Origin: an uncultured Pseudomonas sp.
GTDB lineage: Bacteria > Pseudomonadota > Gammaproteobacteria > Pseudomonadales > Pseudomonadaceae
Assembly (NCBI RefSeq): GCF_943846705.1
Contig: NZ_OX044366.1
Coordinates: 2,480,001-2,544,000 of the forward strand
Reading direction: 5' to 3'
DNA: 64,000 nt
Positions 48,488 to 56,432 of the stretch are shown piece after piece. The notes beneath the pieces are model-generated. The model was not told where the DNA came from. It saw nothing but the letters and a program-made list of their open reading frames with translations, and ran no database searches. Each line of letters opens with the position of its first letter. Position 1 is the stretch's first letter. The position numbers and the translations under genes were made by a program.

Positions 48488-49414
48488 TCAGGCGATGGTC
48501 GGCAGGACGATTTGATCGCTGCGTGTTACCCCTGCCGTGAGCGCGCGGCACAGCTCGATAAATTCACGCATGGCAGCGGTCTGGTACTTCTGTTTGTGCC
48601 AGATAAAGTAGAACTGCCGGCGCAGGTCCAGCTCCGGTGTTTCCACCGGCACCAGGCTGCCCCGGCGAAATGCATCGCGCAGCGCCAGGCGGGAAATGCA
48701 GCCAATCCCCAGGCCCGACTCCACCGCCCGTTTGATCGCTTCGGTGTGCTCCAGCTCCAGGCGAATGTTCAGGCCCGTACGGTGATGACGCATGGCCTGG
48801 TCGAAGGTTAGGCGGGTGCCGGAGCCTTGTTCGCGAAGAATCCAGGCCTCGTGCGTCAACTCCTCCAGGCTCGCCTCGCGGCGTTGCGCCAGGGCATGTT
48901 GCGGGGCGCAGAACACCACCAGCTCATCCTCGACCCAAGGCTGCACCTCGATATCCGGGTGCTGGCAGTCACCTTCGATCATGCCCATGTCCAATTCATA
49001 GTGGGCAATCTGCTGCACCACATAGGCGGTGTTATGCACCTGCAGTTTCACCCGGCACTCCGGATGACGCTGCATAAAGCTGCCGATCAGCAGGGTGGCC
49101 AGGTAGTTGCCCACGGTCAGGGTGGCACCGACATCCAGTGAGCCGAAGCCACTCTTGCCGCCCAGCAAGCGTTCGATTTCCTTGGCCTGGTCGAGCAGGG
49201 CCACGGCCTGAGGCAGCAACTGTAGGCCGAGGGCATTTAGGCATAGGCGTTTGCCGGCGCGGTCGAACAGTTGGCAGTCGGACTGGCGCTCCAGTTCGCT
49301 CAACGAGGTACTGGTCGCCGATTGCGACAGGGCCAGGGAGTCAGCGGCGCGGGACACGCTTTCCTGCTGAGCGACGGCGACGAAGACTTGCAGTTGTCTG
49401 AGGGTAAATCGCAT
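48488..49414 (-). CDS. finR: LysR-type regulator FinR
   Basis: A 308-aa LysR regulator. The N-terminal DNA-binding domain (MRFTLRQLQVFVAVAQQESVSRAADSLALSQSATS) and effector domain are complete. FinR activates the adjacent fpr gene under superoxide or sulfite stress in P. putida and P. aeruginosa. Divergence from fpr with 122 bases between fits that role. The pair finR-fpr next to erdR-dgkA follows P. putida order as I recall it. Confidence 0.9.
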   Translation of the reverse strand: MRFTLRQLQVFVAVAQQESVSRAADSLALSQSATSTSLSELERQSDCQLFDRAGKRLCLNALGLQLLPQAVALLDQAKEIERLLGGKSGFGSLDVGATLTVGNYLATLLIGSFMQRHPECRVKLQVHNTAYVVQQIAHYELDMGMIEGDCQHPDIEVQPWVEDELVVFCAPQHALAQRREASLEELTHEAWILREQGSGTRLTFDQAMRHHRTGLNIRLELEHTEAIKRAVESGLGIGCISRLALRDAFRRGSLVPVETPELDLRRQFYFIWHKQKYQTAAMREFIELCRALTAGVTRSDQIVLPTIA

Positions 49415-49438
49415 ATCTATATAACCGATAACCTATAT

Positions 49439-49451
49439 CTTGATAATCAAG
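49439..49451. promoter_or_regulatory. Palindrome in the finR-fpr spacer, candidate FinR operator
   Basis: CTTGAT-A-ATCAAG is a perfect interrupted palindrome in AT-rich sequence, 24 bases from the finR start and 85 from the fpr start. It fits the dyad expected of a LysR regulator, but FinR binding here is an inference. Confidence 0.5.
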
Positions 49452-49536
49452 TTAACAGATATTGCGTCGCTCATTACAATGCCACGCAATCGCGCCTAAG
49501 CGCGCAGGCAATCTTACCTTCTGCGGAGTCCCGAGC

Positions 49537-50316
49537 ATGAGCAACCTTAACGCTGAGCGCATTCTGAGTGTTCATCACTGGAACGACACGTTGTTCAGCT
49601 TCAAGTGCACCCGTGATCCCGGTTTGCGCTTTGAGAACGGTCAGTTCGTGATGATCGGCCTGCAGCAAGAGACCGGCCGTCCGCTGATGCGCGCCTACTC
49701 CATCGCCAGCCCGAACTGGGAAGAGCATCTGGAGTTTTTCAGCATCAAGGTGCCGGACGGCCCACTGACGTCGCAGCTGCAGCATATGAAGGAAGGCGAC
49801 GAGATCATCATCAGCAAGAAGCCCACCGGCACGCTGGTGCTGGATGATCTCAAGCCTGGTAAGCACCTGTATCTGCTCAGCACCGGTACTGGTCTGGCGC
49901 CCTTTATGAGCGTGATTCAGGACCCGGAAACCTATGAGCGCTTCGAAAAAGTGATTCTGGTTCACGGTGTGCGCTATGTGAACGAAGTGGCCTACCGCGA
50001 GTTCATCACCGAGCACCTGCCGCGCAACGAGTTCTTTGGCGATGCGCTGAAGGACAAGTTGATCTACTACCCAACGGTGACCCGCGAGCCGTTCGAGAAC
50101 CAGGGGCGTCTGACTGATCTGATGCGCAGCGGCAAGCTGTTTCGGGATATCGGCCTGCCACCGATCAACCCGCAGGATGACCGTGCGATGATCTGCGGCA
50201 GCCCAAGCATGCTCGATGAAACCAGCGAGGTGCTGAACGAGTTCGGTCTGCAGGTTTCCGCGCGGATGCGCGAGCCGGGTGACTACTTGATTGAGCGGGC
50301 GTTCGTCGAAAAGTAA
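49537..50316 (+). CDS. fpr: Ferredoxin/flavodoxin-NADP+ reductase
   Basis: FAD enzyme passing electrons between NADPH and ferredoxin or flavodoxin; part of the oxidative stress and iron-sulfur repair response. FAD-binding RAYSIASPNW, the SIKVPDGPLTSQL loop, NADP-binding STGTGLAPFMS and the C-terminal AFVEK end are conserved. Start 49537 (MSNLNAERIL) gives 259 aa with CTGCGGAG upstream. It is probably under FinR control; FdxA at 34.2 kb is a possible partner. Confidence 0.95.
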   Translation: MSNLNAERILSVHHWNDTLFSFKCTRDPGLRFENGQFVMIGLQQETGRPLMRAYSIASPNWEEHLEFFSIKVPDGPLTSQLQHMKEGDEIIISKKPTGTLVLDDLKPGKHLYLLSTGTGLAPFMSVIQDPETYERFEKVILVHGVRYVNEVAYREFITEHLPRNEFFGDALKDKLIYYPTVTREPFENQGRLTDLMRSGKLFRDIGLPPINPQDDRAMICGSPSMLDETSEVLNEFGLQVSARMREPGDYLIERAFVEK

Positions 50317-50330
50317 GTGTTACAGCAGTA

Positions 50331-50358
50331 AAAAGCCCGCCTATTGGCGGGCTTTTTT
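50331..50358. terminator. Terminator between fpr and the GGDEF gene
   Basis: AAAAGCCCGCC (50331-50341) and GGCGGGCTTTT pair around TATT, followed by T to 50358. It serves both convergent genes. Confidence 0.92.
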
Positions 50359-50375
50359 ATCCGTCTTCAGTCACG

Positions 50376-51713
50376 TTAATCAGCGCTGTGCGAGCGGTTG
50401 CCACCGCTCTGCTTGGCCCGGTACATGGCGTTGTCGGCATGCTGCAGCAATTGCTGTTCAGTCTGGGCATGTTGCGGGTACAGGGCGATGCCGATGCTCG
50501 GCAGAACGTTCAGGTGCTGGCTGTTCAGCTCAAAGGGCTGATTAAGGCTCTGGCGAATTTTTTCGGCGACGACGCTGGCATGATCGGCGGACGCAAAGTC
50601 TTCAAGCAATATGACAAATTCATCGCCGGCAAAGCGGGCCACCGTATCGACCTCGCGCAGGCATTGCTGGATGCGCTGGGCCACGCTTTGCAGCAGCAGG
50701 TCGCCGGCGGCATGGCCGAGGGTGTCGTTCACCTGCTTGAACTTGTCCAAGTCGAGAAACAGCAGCGCCACTTGCGACTGCTCGCGGCGGGCGCGGGTCA
50801 GCGCTATGTGCAAGCGGTCACGCAGCAACTCGCGGTTGGGTAACTGAGTGAGCTGGTCGTACTGCGCCATAAACTGCAAACGGCTCAACATCTGTTGGCG
50901 CTCGATAGCCGTTGCCACCTGGGTTGAGACGAATTGCAGCAGCTCTTGCTCGTCTTCGTTGTAGTCATGGTTGAGTACCGCACTGCGCACGACCAGGGCA
51001 CCCATCACGCCTGTATGCGACTTCAGCGGAACCCCTAGCCAGTAGCAGTGGGTTGGCGGTTGGCCTGCGCTCTCTTGGGTCGCCGACGTGCGTAGCAGAG
51101 GCTTGCCGCTGTGTATCACCTCGGCACTGAGCGTTGCGATAGTCAGTTGGGGGGCGGCGTTGAGTTCTTCTGTGGGGTGAGCGGGGTAGGGAAAGGTCAG
51201 GGCATCGTGTTGTTGATCATAGAGCGCGACGGAGAAGTTAATCGCAGGCAGCAGTTCGTCGATGATCAAGTGCACCTGCTGGAACAGTTCAAGCAGGTTT
51301 TTTGCCGAGTGGGCGACCTCTGAAATGCCGTACAGCGCCGTTTGGATAGCCTCGTTGCGCTTGCGGGCAGTAATGTCATGGGCCACCGCAACACGCACCT
51401 GATCATCGTCCGACCAGCGCGCGGACCAGAGGATGTGCACCGTTTGCCCATCTTTGCGCAGGTAACGGTTTTCGAACTGTGGCTTGCTGCCCCCGGCCAT
51501 GACCTCTGCTGCGGCTTGCAGGGTTCTTGCGCGGTCGTCTGGGTGGACCATGTCGATCATGATCTCGCCGACCATTTCATCCGCGCGATAGCCGAAAATG
51601 CGCTGGCAGGCCGCGCTGACAAAAACGAAACGCCCGCTTTTATCCACAACACAGACGGCGTCGAGCAGTAAATCAACCAGGTTTTCGCTTGGGCTGTAGG
51701 CGCTGGGCTTCAT
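50376..51713 (-). CDS. PAS-GAF diguanylate cyclase with AGDEF signature
   Basis: A 445-aa soluble signalling protein. A PAS domain (about residues 10-115) ending in the ITARKRNEA linker is followed by a GAF domain (about 130-275) and a GGDEF domain (about 285-440). The active-site signature is AGDEF (residues 362-366) rather than GGDEF. An RxxD inhibitory I-site (REVD) lies five residues before it. No EAL domain is present. AGDEF enzymes have been shown active elsewhere, so c-di-GMP synthesis is likely but not certain. The PAS and GAF ligands are unknown. Confidence 0.88.
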   Translation of the reverse strand: MKPSAYSPSENLVDLLLDAVCVVDKSGRFVFVSAACQRIFGYRADEMVGEIMIDMVHPDDRARTLQAAAEVMAGGSKPQFENRYLRKDGQTVHILWSARWSDDDQVRVAVAHDITARKRNEAIQTALYGISEVAHSAKNLLELFQQVHLIIDELLPAINFSVALYDQQHDALTFPYPAHPTEELNAAPQLTIATLSAEVIHSGKPLLRTSATQESAGQPPTHCYWLGVPLKSHTGVMGALVVRSAVLNHDYNEDEQELLQFVSTQVATAIERQQMLSRLQFMAQYDQLTQLPNRELLRDRLHIALTRARREQSQVALLFLDLDKFKQVNDTLGHAAGDLLLQSVAQRIQQCLREVDTVARFAGDEFVILLEDFASADHASVVAEKIRQSLNQPFELNSQHLNVLPSIGIALYPQHAQTEQQLLQHADNAMYRAKQSGGNRSHSAD

Positions 51714-51943
51714 ACGATCACAATACGTCGTCTGGGCATGATGGTAGGCGGAGCAAGCCGCTTACTGGCCTTTTGGCAGTATAGCCGTCACATTGACCTT
51801 ACCGGCAAGGCTGACAACAGTGAACGCTAGTTTGCCCGGCAAGTGCAATGCCGCAGCTCTTGTGTGGCCGCTCTGCGCTGAGCATCTATTCAGTTTAGAA
51901 CGCACTGCCTAAGCGCCGCGTTATGCCGCCAGGCCTGCAGCTG

Positions 51944-52639
51944 TCAGTCGGCCAACGACACATCCAGCACGCGGATGCTGCCGAGTTGTGGGTAATGCCA
52001 GTGCACCTCGACATCCCAGAAGCGCACGCCGTAACGGCGCTCAGGCGATGGCTGTTGATAGGCCGGGCGCGGGTCTTGGGCCAGGCACTGTTCGATCAGC
52101 TCAACCAGCGGTTCAGCCAGGCGCTGGCTGTGGCTGTGGGCCTGCAGCAGCGCCTCCTCCTGCCACGTCACCCCGATCAATGCCGGGGCGCTGTCGGCGA
52201 TGCGGTTATAGGCCTCCGTGACGCTGTCGGCGTAGGGCACGTAGGGCTTGATATCCAGCACGGGCGTGCCATCAAGCAGGTCAATACCGGAGAGCCAGAG
52301 CTTGCCCTGTTCGACTTTATCCAGCTTAACCACCGATTGGCCGATGCCATTGGGCCGGTGGGTAGCGCGGGTGCTGAACACGCCAACTGACTGATTGCCG
52401 CCCAGGCGCGGCGGGCGCACCTTCAGGCGCGGCTTGTCTTCCAGCGCCTGATGAAACAGAAACAGCAGCCAAACGTGGCTGACCTGCTCCAGGCCCTGTA
52501 CCGCATCGCCGTTATCGAAGGGTGCCAGCAATTCCAGCACGCCCCGGGCGGCCGGGGCGAGTTGCGGCTGGCGGGGGATGGCGAACTTCTCCTTGAAGCA
52601 GGAGCGGAGAAAACCAATGGGCGAAACGGAATAAGACAT
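51944..52639 (-). CDS. trmO: tRNA (t6A37) N6-methyltransferase TrmO
   Basis: Adds the methyl group of m6t6A37 in tRNA-Thr using SAM. The TsaA/VirR beta-barrel domain is marked by SVSPIGFLRSCFKEKF and VFSTRATHRPNGIGQSVVKL; a smaller C-terminal domain follows. Start 52639 (MSYSVSPIGF) is chosen by homology; 52669 (MAAFSL) would add ten residues. Length 231 aa. Also known as tsaA or yaeB. It lies on the minus strand nine bases beyond the upstream rhlG stop. Confidence 0.9.
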   Translation of the reverse strand: MSYSVSPIGFLRSCFKEKFAIPRQPQLAPAARGVLELLAPFDNGDAVQGLEQVSHVWLLFLFHQALEDKPRLKVRPPRLGGNQSVGVFSTRATHRPNGIGQSVVKLDKVEQGKLWLSGIDLLDGTPVLDIKPYVPYADSVTEAYNRIADSAPALIGVTWQEEALLQAHSHSQRLAEPLVELIEQCLAQDPRPAYQQPSPERRYGVRFWDVEVHWHYPQLGSIRVLDVSLAD

Positions 52640-52678
52640 GGCGGCGTGATCGAGTGAAAACGCCGCCATAGTACCTGA

Positions 52679-53449
52679 CTAGAGGCTAAAACCGCCGTCG
52701 ATGGGGATGATTGCGCCCGTTATGTAGGCACCGGCGGTGCTGGCCAGGCTGATCGCCAGGGCGGCCATTTCTTCTTCACGGCCCCAGCGCTGCATGGGGA
52801 TCAGGGCCGTGTCTTCGGCCATGGCGGCTGCATCGCCGGCGATATGCTGGGTCATCTTGCTCGGGAAGCGCCCAGGGGCAATTACGTTGACGTTGATGTG
52901 CTCGCGCACCAGTTCGCGGGCGAGCATGCGTGACAGCTGATGCAGCGCCGCTTTGCTCGGGCCGTAAGCGTAGGCATTTTCGCCGTGCGAGGTCATGCCC
53001 GCCACCGAACCAATGTTGATCACCCGCGCCGGGTTGGCCGCGCTGCCGGCTTTGCGCAGCAGCGGCAGCAACTGCTGGATGCAGCTGAACACCGAAGTGA
53101 CATTGAGCTGCATGACTTTCTCCCAGCCCTTGGCCGGATAGCTTTCCAGCGGTGCGCCCCAGGTGGTGCCAGCGTTGTTGACCAGAATATCCAGGCTGCC
53201 GATCTGCTCAGTTAATTGCTGAGCCAATACCTGTACGCCTTCTTCGCTGGCCAGATTGGCGGCGATGCCATGGCAGGTGCCGAAGGCGGAGAGTTCAGCG
53301 GCGGTTTGCGCGCAGGCCTCGCCATCGCGGGCGCAGACATAGACCGTTGCGCCGGCCTCGACAAATGCTTTGGCGATCATCTTGCCGATGCCGCGGGTGC
53401 CGCCGGTCACCAGGGCGGTGCGGCCTTGCAGATCAAAGTAGGGGTGCAT
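52679..53449 (-). CDS. rhlG: NADPH-dependent beta-ketoacyl reductase RhlG-like
   Basis: A 256-aa short-chain dehydrogenase. The cofactor motif is TGGTRGIG, followed by VNNAG and catalytic Tyr/Lys in YAYGPSKAA. The whole protein closely resembles P. aeruginosa RhlG, including MHPYFDLQGRTALVTGG, the VMQLNVTSVFSCIQQLLPLL segment and the IPIDGGF end. RhlG was first linked to the 3-hydroxyacyl part of rhamnolipids and later to other 3-ketoacyl reductions. No rhlAB genes are in this window, so its product here is unknown. Confidence 0.85.
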   Translation of the reverse strand: MHPYFDLQGRTALVTGGTRGIGKMIAKAFVEAGATVYVCARDGEACAQTAAELSAFGTCHGIAANLASEEGVQVLAQQLTEQIGSLDILVNNAGTTWGAPLESYPAKGWEKVMQLNVTSVFSCIQQLLPLLRKAGSAANPARVINIGSVAGMTSHGENAYAYGPSKAALHQLSRMLARELVREHINVNVIAPGRFPSKMTQHIAGDAAAMAEDTALIPMQRWGREEEMAALAISLASTAGAYITGAIIPIDGGFSL

Positions 53450-53489
53450 GGCAAGTCCTCAGGGGGATGAATGCCACCAGCCTAATCGC

Positions 53490-53511
53490 GTGCCTGCCGT
53501 GCGGCAGGCAC
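53490..53511. other. Perfect hairpin between rhlG and yehS
   Basis: GTGCCTGCC (53490-53498) and GGCAGGCAC (53503-53511) form a 9-bp stem with loop GTGC. No T-run follows on either strand. It could end yehS transcription or separate it from rhlG. Confidence 0.55.
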
Positions 53512-53562
53512 TATTGGCCTTGGAAATACGCTGCCATGCAGGGCGCATGGCAAGGAGCGGCG

Positions 53563-54027
53563 TTACTCGCCGCGTACGCGCAGGGTCAGGCCCTTGAGGA
53601 AGTTACGCAGGAACTGATCACCGCAGGTGCGGTAATTGCTGTGGCCGAATTTGCGGAACAGGGCGCTCATTTCCGGTTTGGAAACCGGGCAGTCGACGCT
53701 GTTCATGACCGCGTGCATGTCGTCTTCTTTCAGCTCGAAGGCCACACGCAATTTCTTCAACACGATGTTGTTGGTGATTGGCAGCTCGAAGGGTTGGCCC
53801 GGGCGGCTGTCGTCTTTGCCACGCTTGTAATACACCAAGCCATCAAGGAAGTGCGCCATCAGCTCATCGTCGCAAGCGCTAAAACCTTCTTCATCGTCTT
53901 TTTTCAGCAATGGGCTGAGTTCAGCGACGGTGATTTTTTTGCCGCTCAGCTGGAAGATCTCGGCCATCTGCGCATCGCTGATGTCGAGGGTGTAGCGCAG
54001 GCTGCGCAGTATGTCGTTATTAAGCAT
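53563..54027 (-). CDS. DUF1456 (YehS-like) protein
   Basis: A 154-aa cytoplasmic protein built of two DUF1456 repeats, the first from MLNNDILRSLRYTLDIS and the second from TNNIVLKKLRVAFELKEDDM. Start 54027 is preferred over a frame extending to 54057, since AGGACCACC lies upstream. The function of YehS proteins is not known; no catalytic motif is visible. It is downstream of the pseudouridine synthase-like gene, with 48 bases between. Confidence 0.85.
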   Translation of the reverse strand: MLNNDILRSLRYTLDISDAQMAEIFQLSGKKITVAELSPLLKKDDEEGFSACDDELMAHFLDGLVYYKRGKDDSRPGQPFELPITNNIVLKKLRVAFELKEDDMHAVMNSVDCPVSKPEMSALFRKFGHSNYRTCGDQFLRNFLKGLTLRVRGE

Positions 54028-54075
54028 GGGGTGGTCCTGAAAAGGGCTGATGCACAAGGCGCATCAGCTAAAAAA

Positions 54076-54786
54076 TTAGAAACGTTCTTTGCCAGCCAGG
54101 TAGCGCCATTGCCCCGGCTGTACCTTGGCCATCGACACGCCGCCAATGCGGATGCGCTTCATGCCCAGTACCTTGAGGTCGACACTGTTGCACATGAAGA
54201 CCAGCTGGCCGGGCAGCGGATTCTTCAAGGCGAAGCGTAGGCGCGTTTCGTTCTGCCAGCTGACTTTGCACGGCGGCAACGCCACGCCATTGAAGGTCAG
54301 ACCGTGGGCCAGGCGTTTGAGTTGGCTGGCGCTCAAGGTGCCGAGCACCTCGACCACATATTCCTGCTCGAGCTTGTTTAGGTCTTCCTTGAGCTTGCGC
54401 TCGATGCGCCAGTCCTGGGTAAGCACATGCAGGCCGTCGGCCCCGACTTGCAGCGGTGCGCAGCTGTTCAGGCGAGCGAAATGGCTTTTCAGCGGGCGGA
54501 TGCCGGACGCGTCGTCCGCCCAATGGTTGGCCACGCCGATGTTCTCGATGGCGCGATCCGGGTAATGCCCGGCCGGTACATTCAACAGCAGGGTGACGGG
54601 TTCGGCGGGGGTCAACACGGCATCGGCGAGCAGCTCAACGCGTTGCTCGCTGACTTTGAATTGCGGCTCTTCGACCACCACACCATCCACCGTGACCCAG
54701 CCGCCCTCGATATACAGCTCGGCCTCGCGGCGCGAACAGCCGATCACTTCAATCAGGCGTTTGGACAGGCGAACAGGCTCGGTCAT
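54076..54786 (-). CDS. RsuA/RluF-family pseudouridine synthase homologue, apparently catalytically degenerate
   Basis: A 236-aa protein with an N-terminal S4 RNA-binding domain (about residues 5-55, SKRLIEVIGCSRREAELYIE) and an RsuA-type fold. The family motif RLD-x2-T/S-x-G-LxxLT, whose Asp is catalytic, reads PLQVGADGLHVLT here, with Gln113 at the Asp position. LNKP is LNVP, and the RQIRRM stretch near the end is replaced by GQLVFMCNS. The later KRIRIGGVSMAKVQPGQW part is normal. I recall related Pseudomonas proteins having the same change. It may bind RNA without making pseudouridine. Confidence 0.8.
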   Translation of the reverse strand: MTEPVRLSKRLIEVIGCSRREAELYIEGGWVTVDGVVVEEPQFKVSEQRVELLADAVLTPAEPVTLLLNVPAGHYPDRAIENIGVANHWADDASGIRPLKSHFARLNSCAPLQVGADGLHVLTQDWRIERKLKEDLNKLEQEYVVEVLGTLSASQLKRLAHGLTFNGVALPPCKVSWQNETRLRFALKNPLPGQLVFMCNSVDLKVLGMKRIRIGGVSMAKVQPGQWRYLAGKERF

Positions 54787-54922
54787 AAAAAGCAGTCATC
54801 AATAAACAAAGGGCTGCCATTGTAACTGGCCGAGACGGCTATGCACGGAAGATCAGGCTGATGGCGACGATAAATCTGCGGCCAACTGGAAATGCGCAAG
54901 GCCAGGCTTGGTGCTCGGCAAT

Positions 54923-54950
54923 AAAAAACCGCCCCGAGGGGCGGTTTTTT
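54923..54950 (-). terminator. Terminator of the bra (liv) operon
   Basis: Six A, CCGCCCC, a short loop, GGGGCGG and six T form a strong symmetrical hairpin 14 bases beyond the braG stop on the minus strand. It could also act on plus-strand transcripts. Confidence 0.9.
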
Positions 54951-54963
54951 ATAACGCGGGTGG

Positions 54964-55665
54964 TTAGCCGCCCAGGTATGCGTCGCGTACCTTGGGGTCA
55001 TTCAGCAGTTCGTGGCCGCTGCCCTGCATGACGATCCGTCCGTTCTCCAGCACATAGCCGCGGTCGGCCAGCTTGAGCGCCTGGTTGGCGTTCTGCTCGA
55101 CCAGAAACACCGTTACCCCGTCCTTGCGCAGCTGTTCGATGATGTCGAAGATCTGCTGGATGATGATCGGTGCCAGGCCCAGCGACGGCTCATCGAGCAG
55201 CAGCAGGGTGGGCTTGCTCATCAGCGCACGGCCGATGGCGAGCATTTGTTGCTCACCGCCGGACATGGTGCCGGCGCGCTGGGCAAAGCGCTCGCGCAGA
55301 CGCGGGAACAAATGCAGGACTTTATCCAGCTGTTCCTGATTGTCGGCTTTGCTGCCGAAGAAACCGCCCATTTCCAGGTTTTCTTCCACGGTCAGGCGGG
55401 CGAATACCCGCCGGCCTTCCGGGACCACGGCAATGCTCTTGCGCATGATCTCTGGGGTGTCCATGCCGATCAGTTCTTCGCCCTGATAGCGAATGCTGCC
55501 GCTGCTGGCCTGTGGGTTGCCGCACAGGGTCATCAGTAGCGTCGACTTGCCGGCACCGTTGGCGCCGATCAGGGTGACAATTTCACCCTGACGGACCTCA
55601 ACGTTGACGTCGTGCAGCGCCTGGATCTTGCCGTAGAAGGTGGAAACATTCTCGAAATACAGCAT
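54964..55665 (-). CDS. braG: Branched-chain amino acid ABC transporter ATPase BraG (LivF)
   Basis: Second ATPase of the high-affinity leucine/isoleucine/valine importer. Walker A GANGAGKSTLL, signature MSGGEQQMLAIGRAL and Walker B LLLLDEPSLGLAP are complete. Start 55665 overlaps the braF stop as TGATG; a TTG one codon earlier is rejected. Length 233 aa is normal. It is the last gene of the operon, followed by a strong terminator. Confidence 0.95.
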   Translation of the reverse strand: MLYFENVSTFYGKIQALHDVNVEVRQGEIVTLIGANGAGKSTLLMTLCGNPQASSGSIRYQGEELIGMDTPEIMRKSIAVVPEGRRVFARLTVEENLEMGGFFGSKADNQEQLDKVLHLFPRLRERFAQRAGTMSGGEQQMLAIGRALMSKPTLLLLDEPSLGLAPIIIQQIFDIIEQLRKDGVTVFLVEQNANQALKLADRGYVLENGRIVMQGSGHELLNDPKVRDAYLGG

Positions 55666-56432
55666 CAAGCTTCCCCCAGATAGGCTTTGATCACGTCCGG
55701 GTTCTCGCGGATCTGCTCCGGCGTACCGTCCGCCAGGGGCGTGCCCTGGTTGATCACGTAGATGTGGTCGGAAATGCTCATGACCAGTTTCATGTCGTGC
55801 TCGATCAACAGCACGGTGACGTTGTGCCGATCACGCAGCATGCCGATTAGCGCCTTGAGGTCGTCGGTCTCGCGCGGGTTGAGGCCCGCAGCGGGTTCGT
55901 CGAGCATCAGGATGCGTGGGCGAGTCATCATGCAGCGGGCAATTTCCAGGCGGCGCTGCTGGCCGTAAGCCAGGGTGCCGGCCGGGCGGTTGGCGAATTC
56001 GGTCAGGTTGACCTGGTCCAGCCAATGCGCGGCATAGTCCATGGCCTCGCGCTCGCTTTTGCGAAACGCTGGGGTCTTGAACAGTCCGGCGAGGAAGTTG
56101 GTGTTGAGGTGGCGATGTTGCGCCACCAGCAGGTTTTCCACCGCGGTCATATCCTTGAACAGACGCACGTTCTGGAACGTACGCACCACGCCTTTGCGCG
56201 CGATCTTATGGCCGGGCAGGCCTTCGATCTGCTCGCCGTCCAGGCTGATGCTGCCGGCCGTTGGCTGGTAGAAACCGGTCAGGCAGTTGAACACCGTGGT
56301 CTTGCCAGCACCGTTGGGGCCGATCATCGACACCACTTGCTGGGGTTGCACGCTAAGGGCCACGCCGTTGACGGCCAGCAGGCCGCCGAAGCGCATGGAC
56401 AGGCCGCTTACTTCTAGAATCGGGCGGCTCAT
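55665..56432 (-). CDS. braF: Branched-chain amino acid ABC transporter ATPase BraF (LivG)
   Basis: First cytoplasmic ATPase of the importer. Walker A GPNGAGKTTVF, signature LAYGQQRRLEIARCM (a Y-G-Q form of the C-loop usual in LivG) and Walker B ILMLDEPAAGLNP are present. Length 255 aa. Its ATG overlaps the braE stop (ATGA). Confidence 0.95.
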   Translation of the reverse strand: MSRPILEVSGLSMRFGGLLAVNGVALSVQPQQVVSMIGPNGAGKTTVFNCLTGFYQPTAGSISLDGEQIEGLPGHKIARKGVVRTFQNVRLFKDMTAVENLLVAQHRHLNTNFLAGLFKTPAFRKSEREAMDYAAHWLDQVNLTEFANRPAGTLAYGQQRRLEIARCMMTRPRILMLDEPAAGLNPRETDDLKALIGMLRDRHNVTVLLIEHDMKLVMSISDHIYVINQGTPLADGTPEQIRENPDVIKAYLGEA

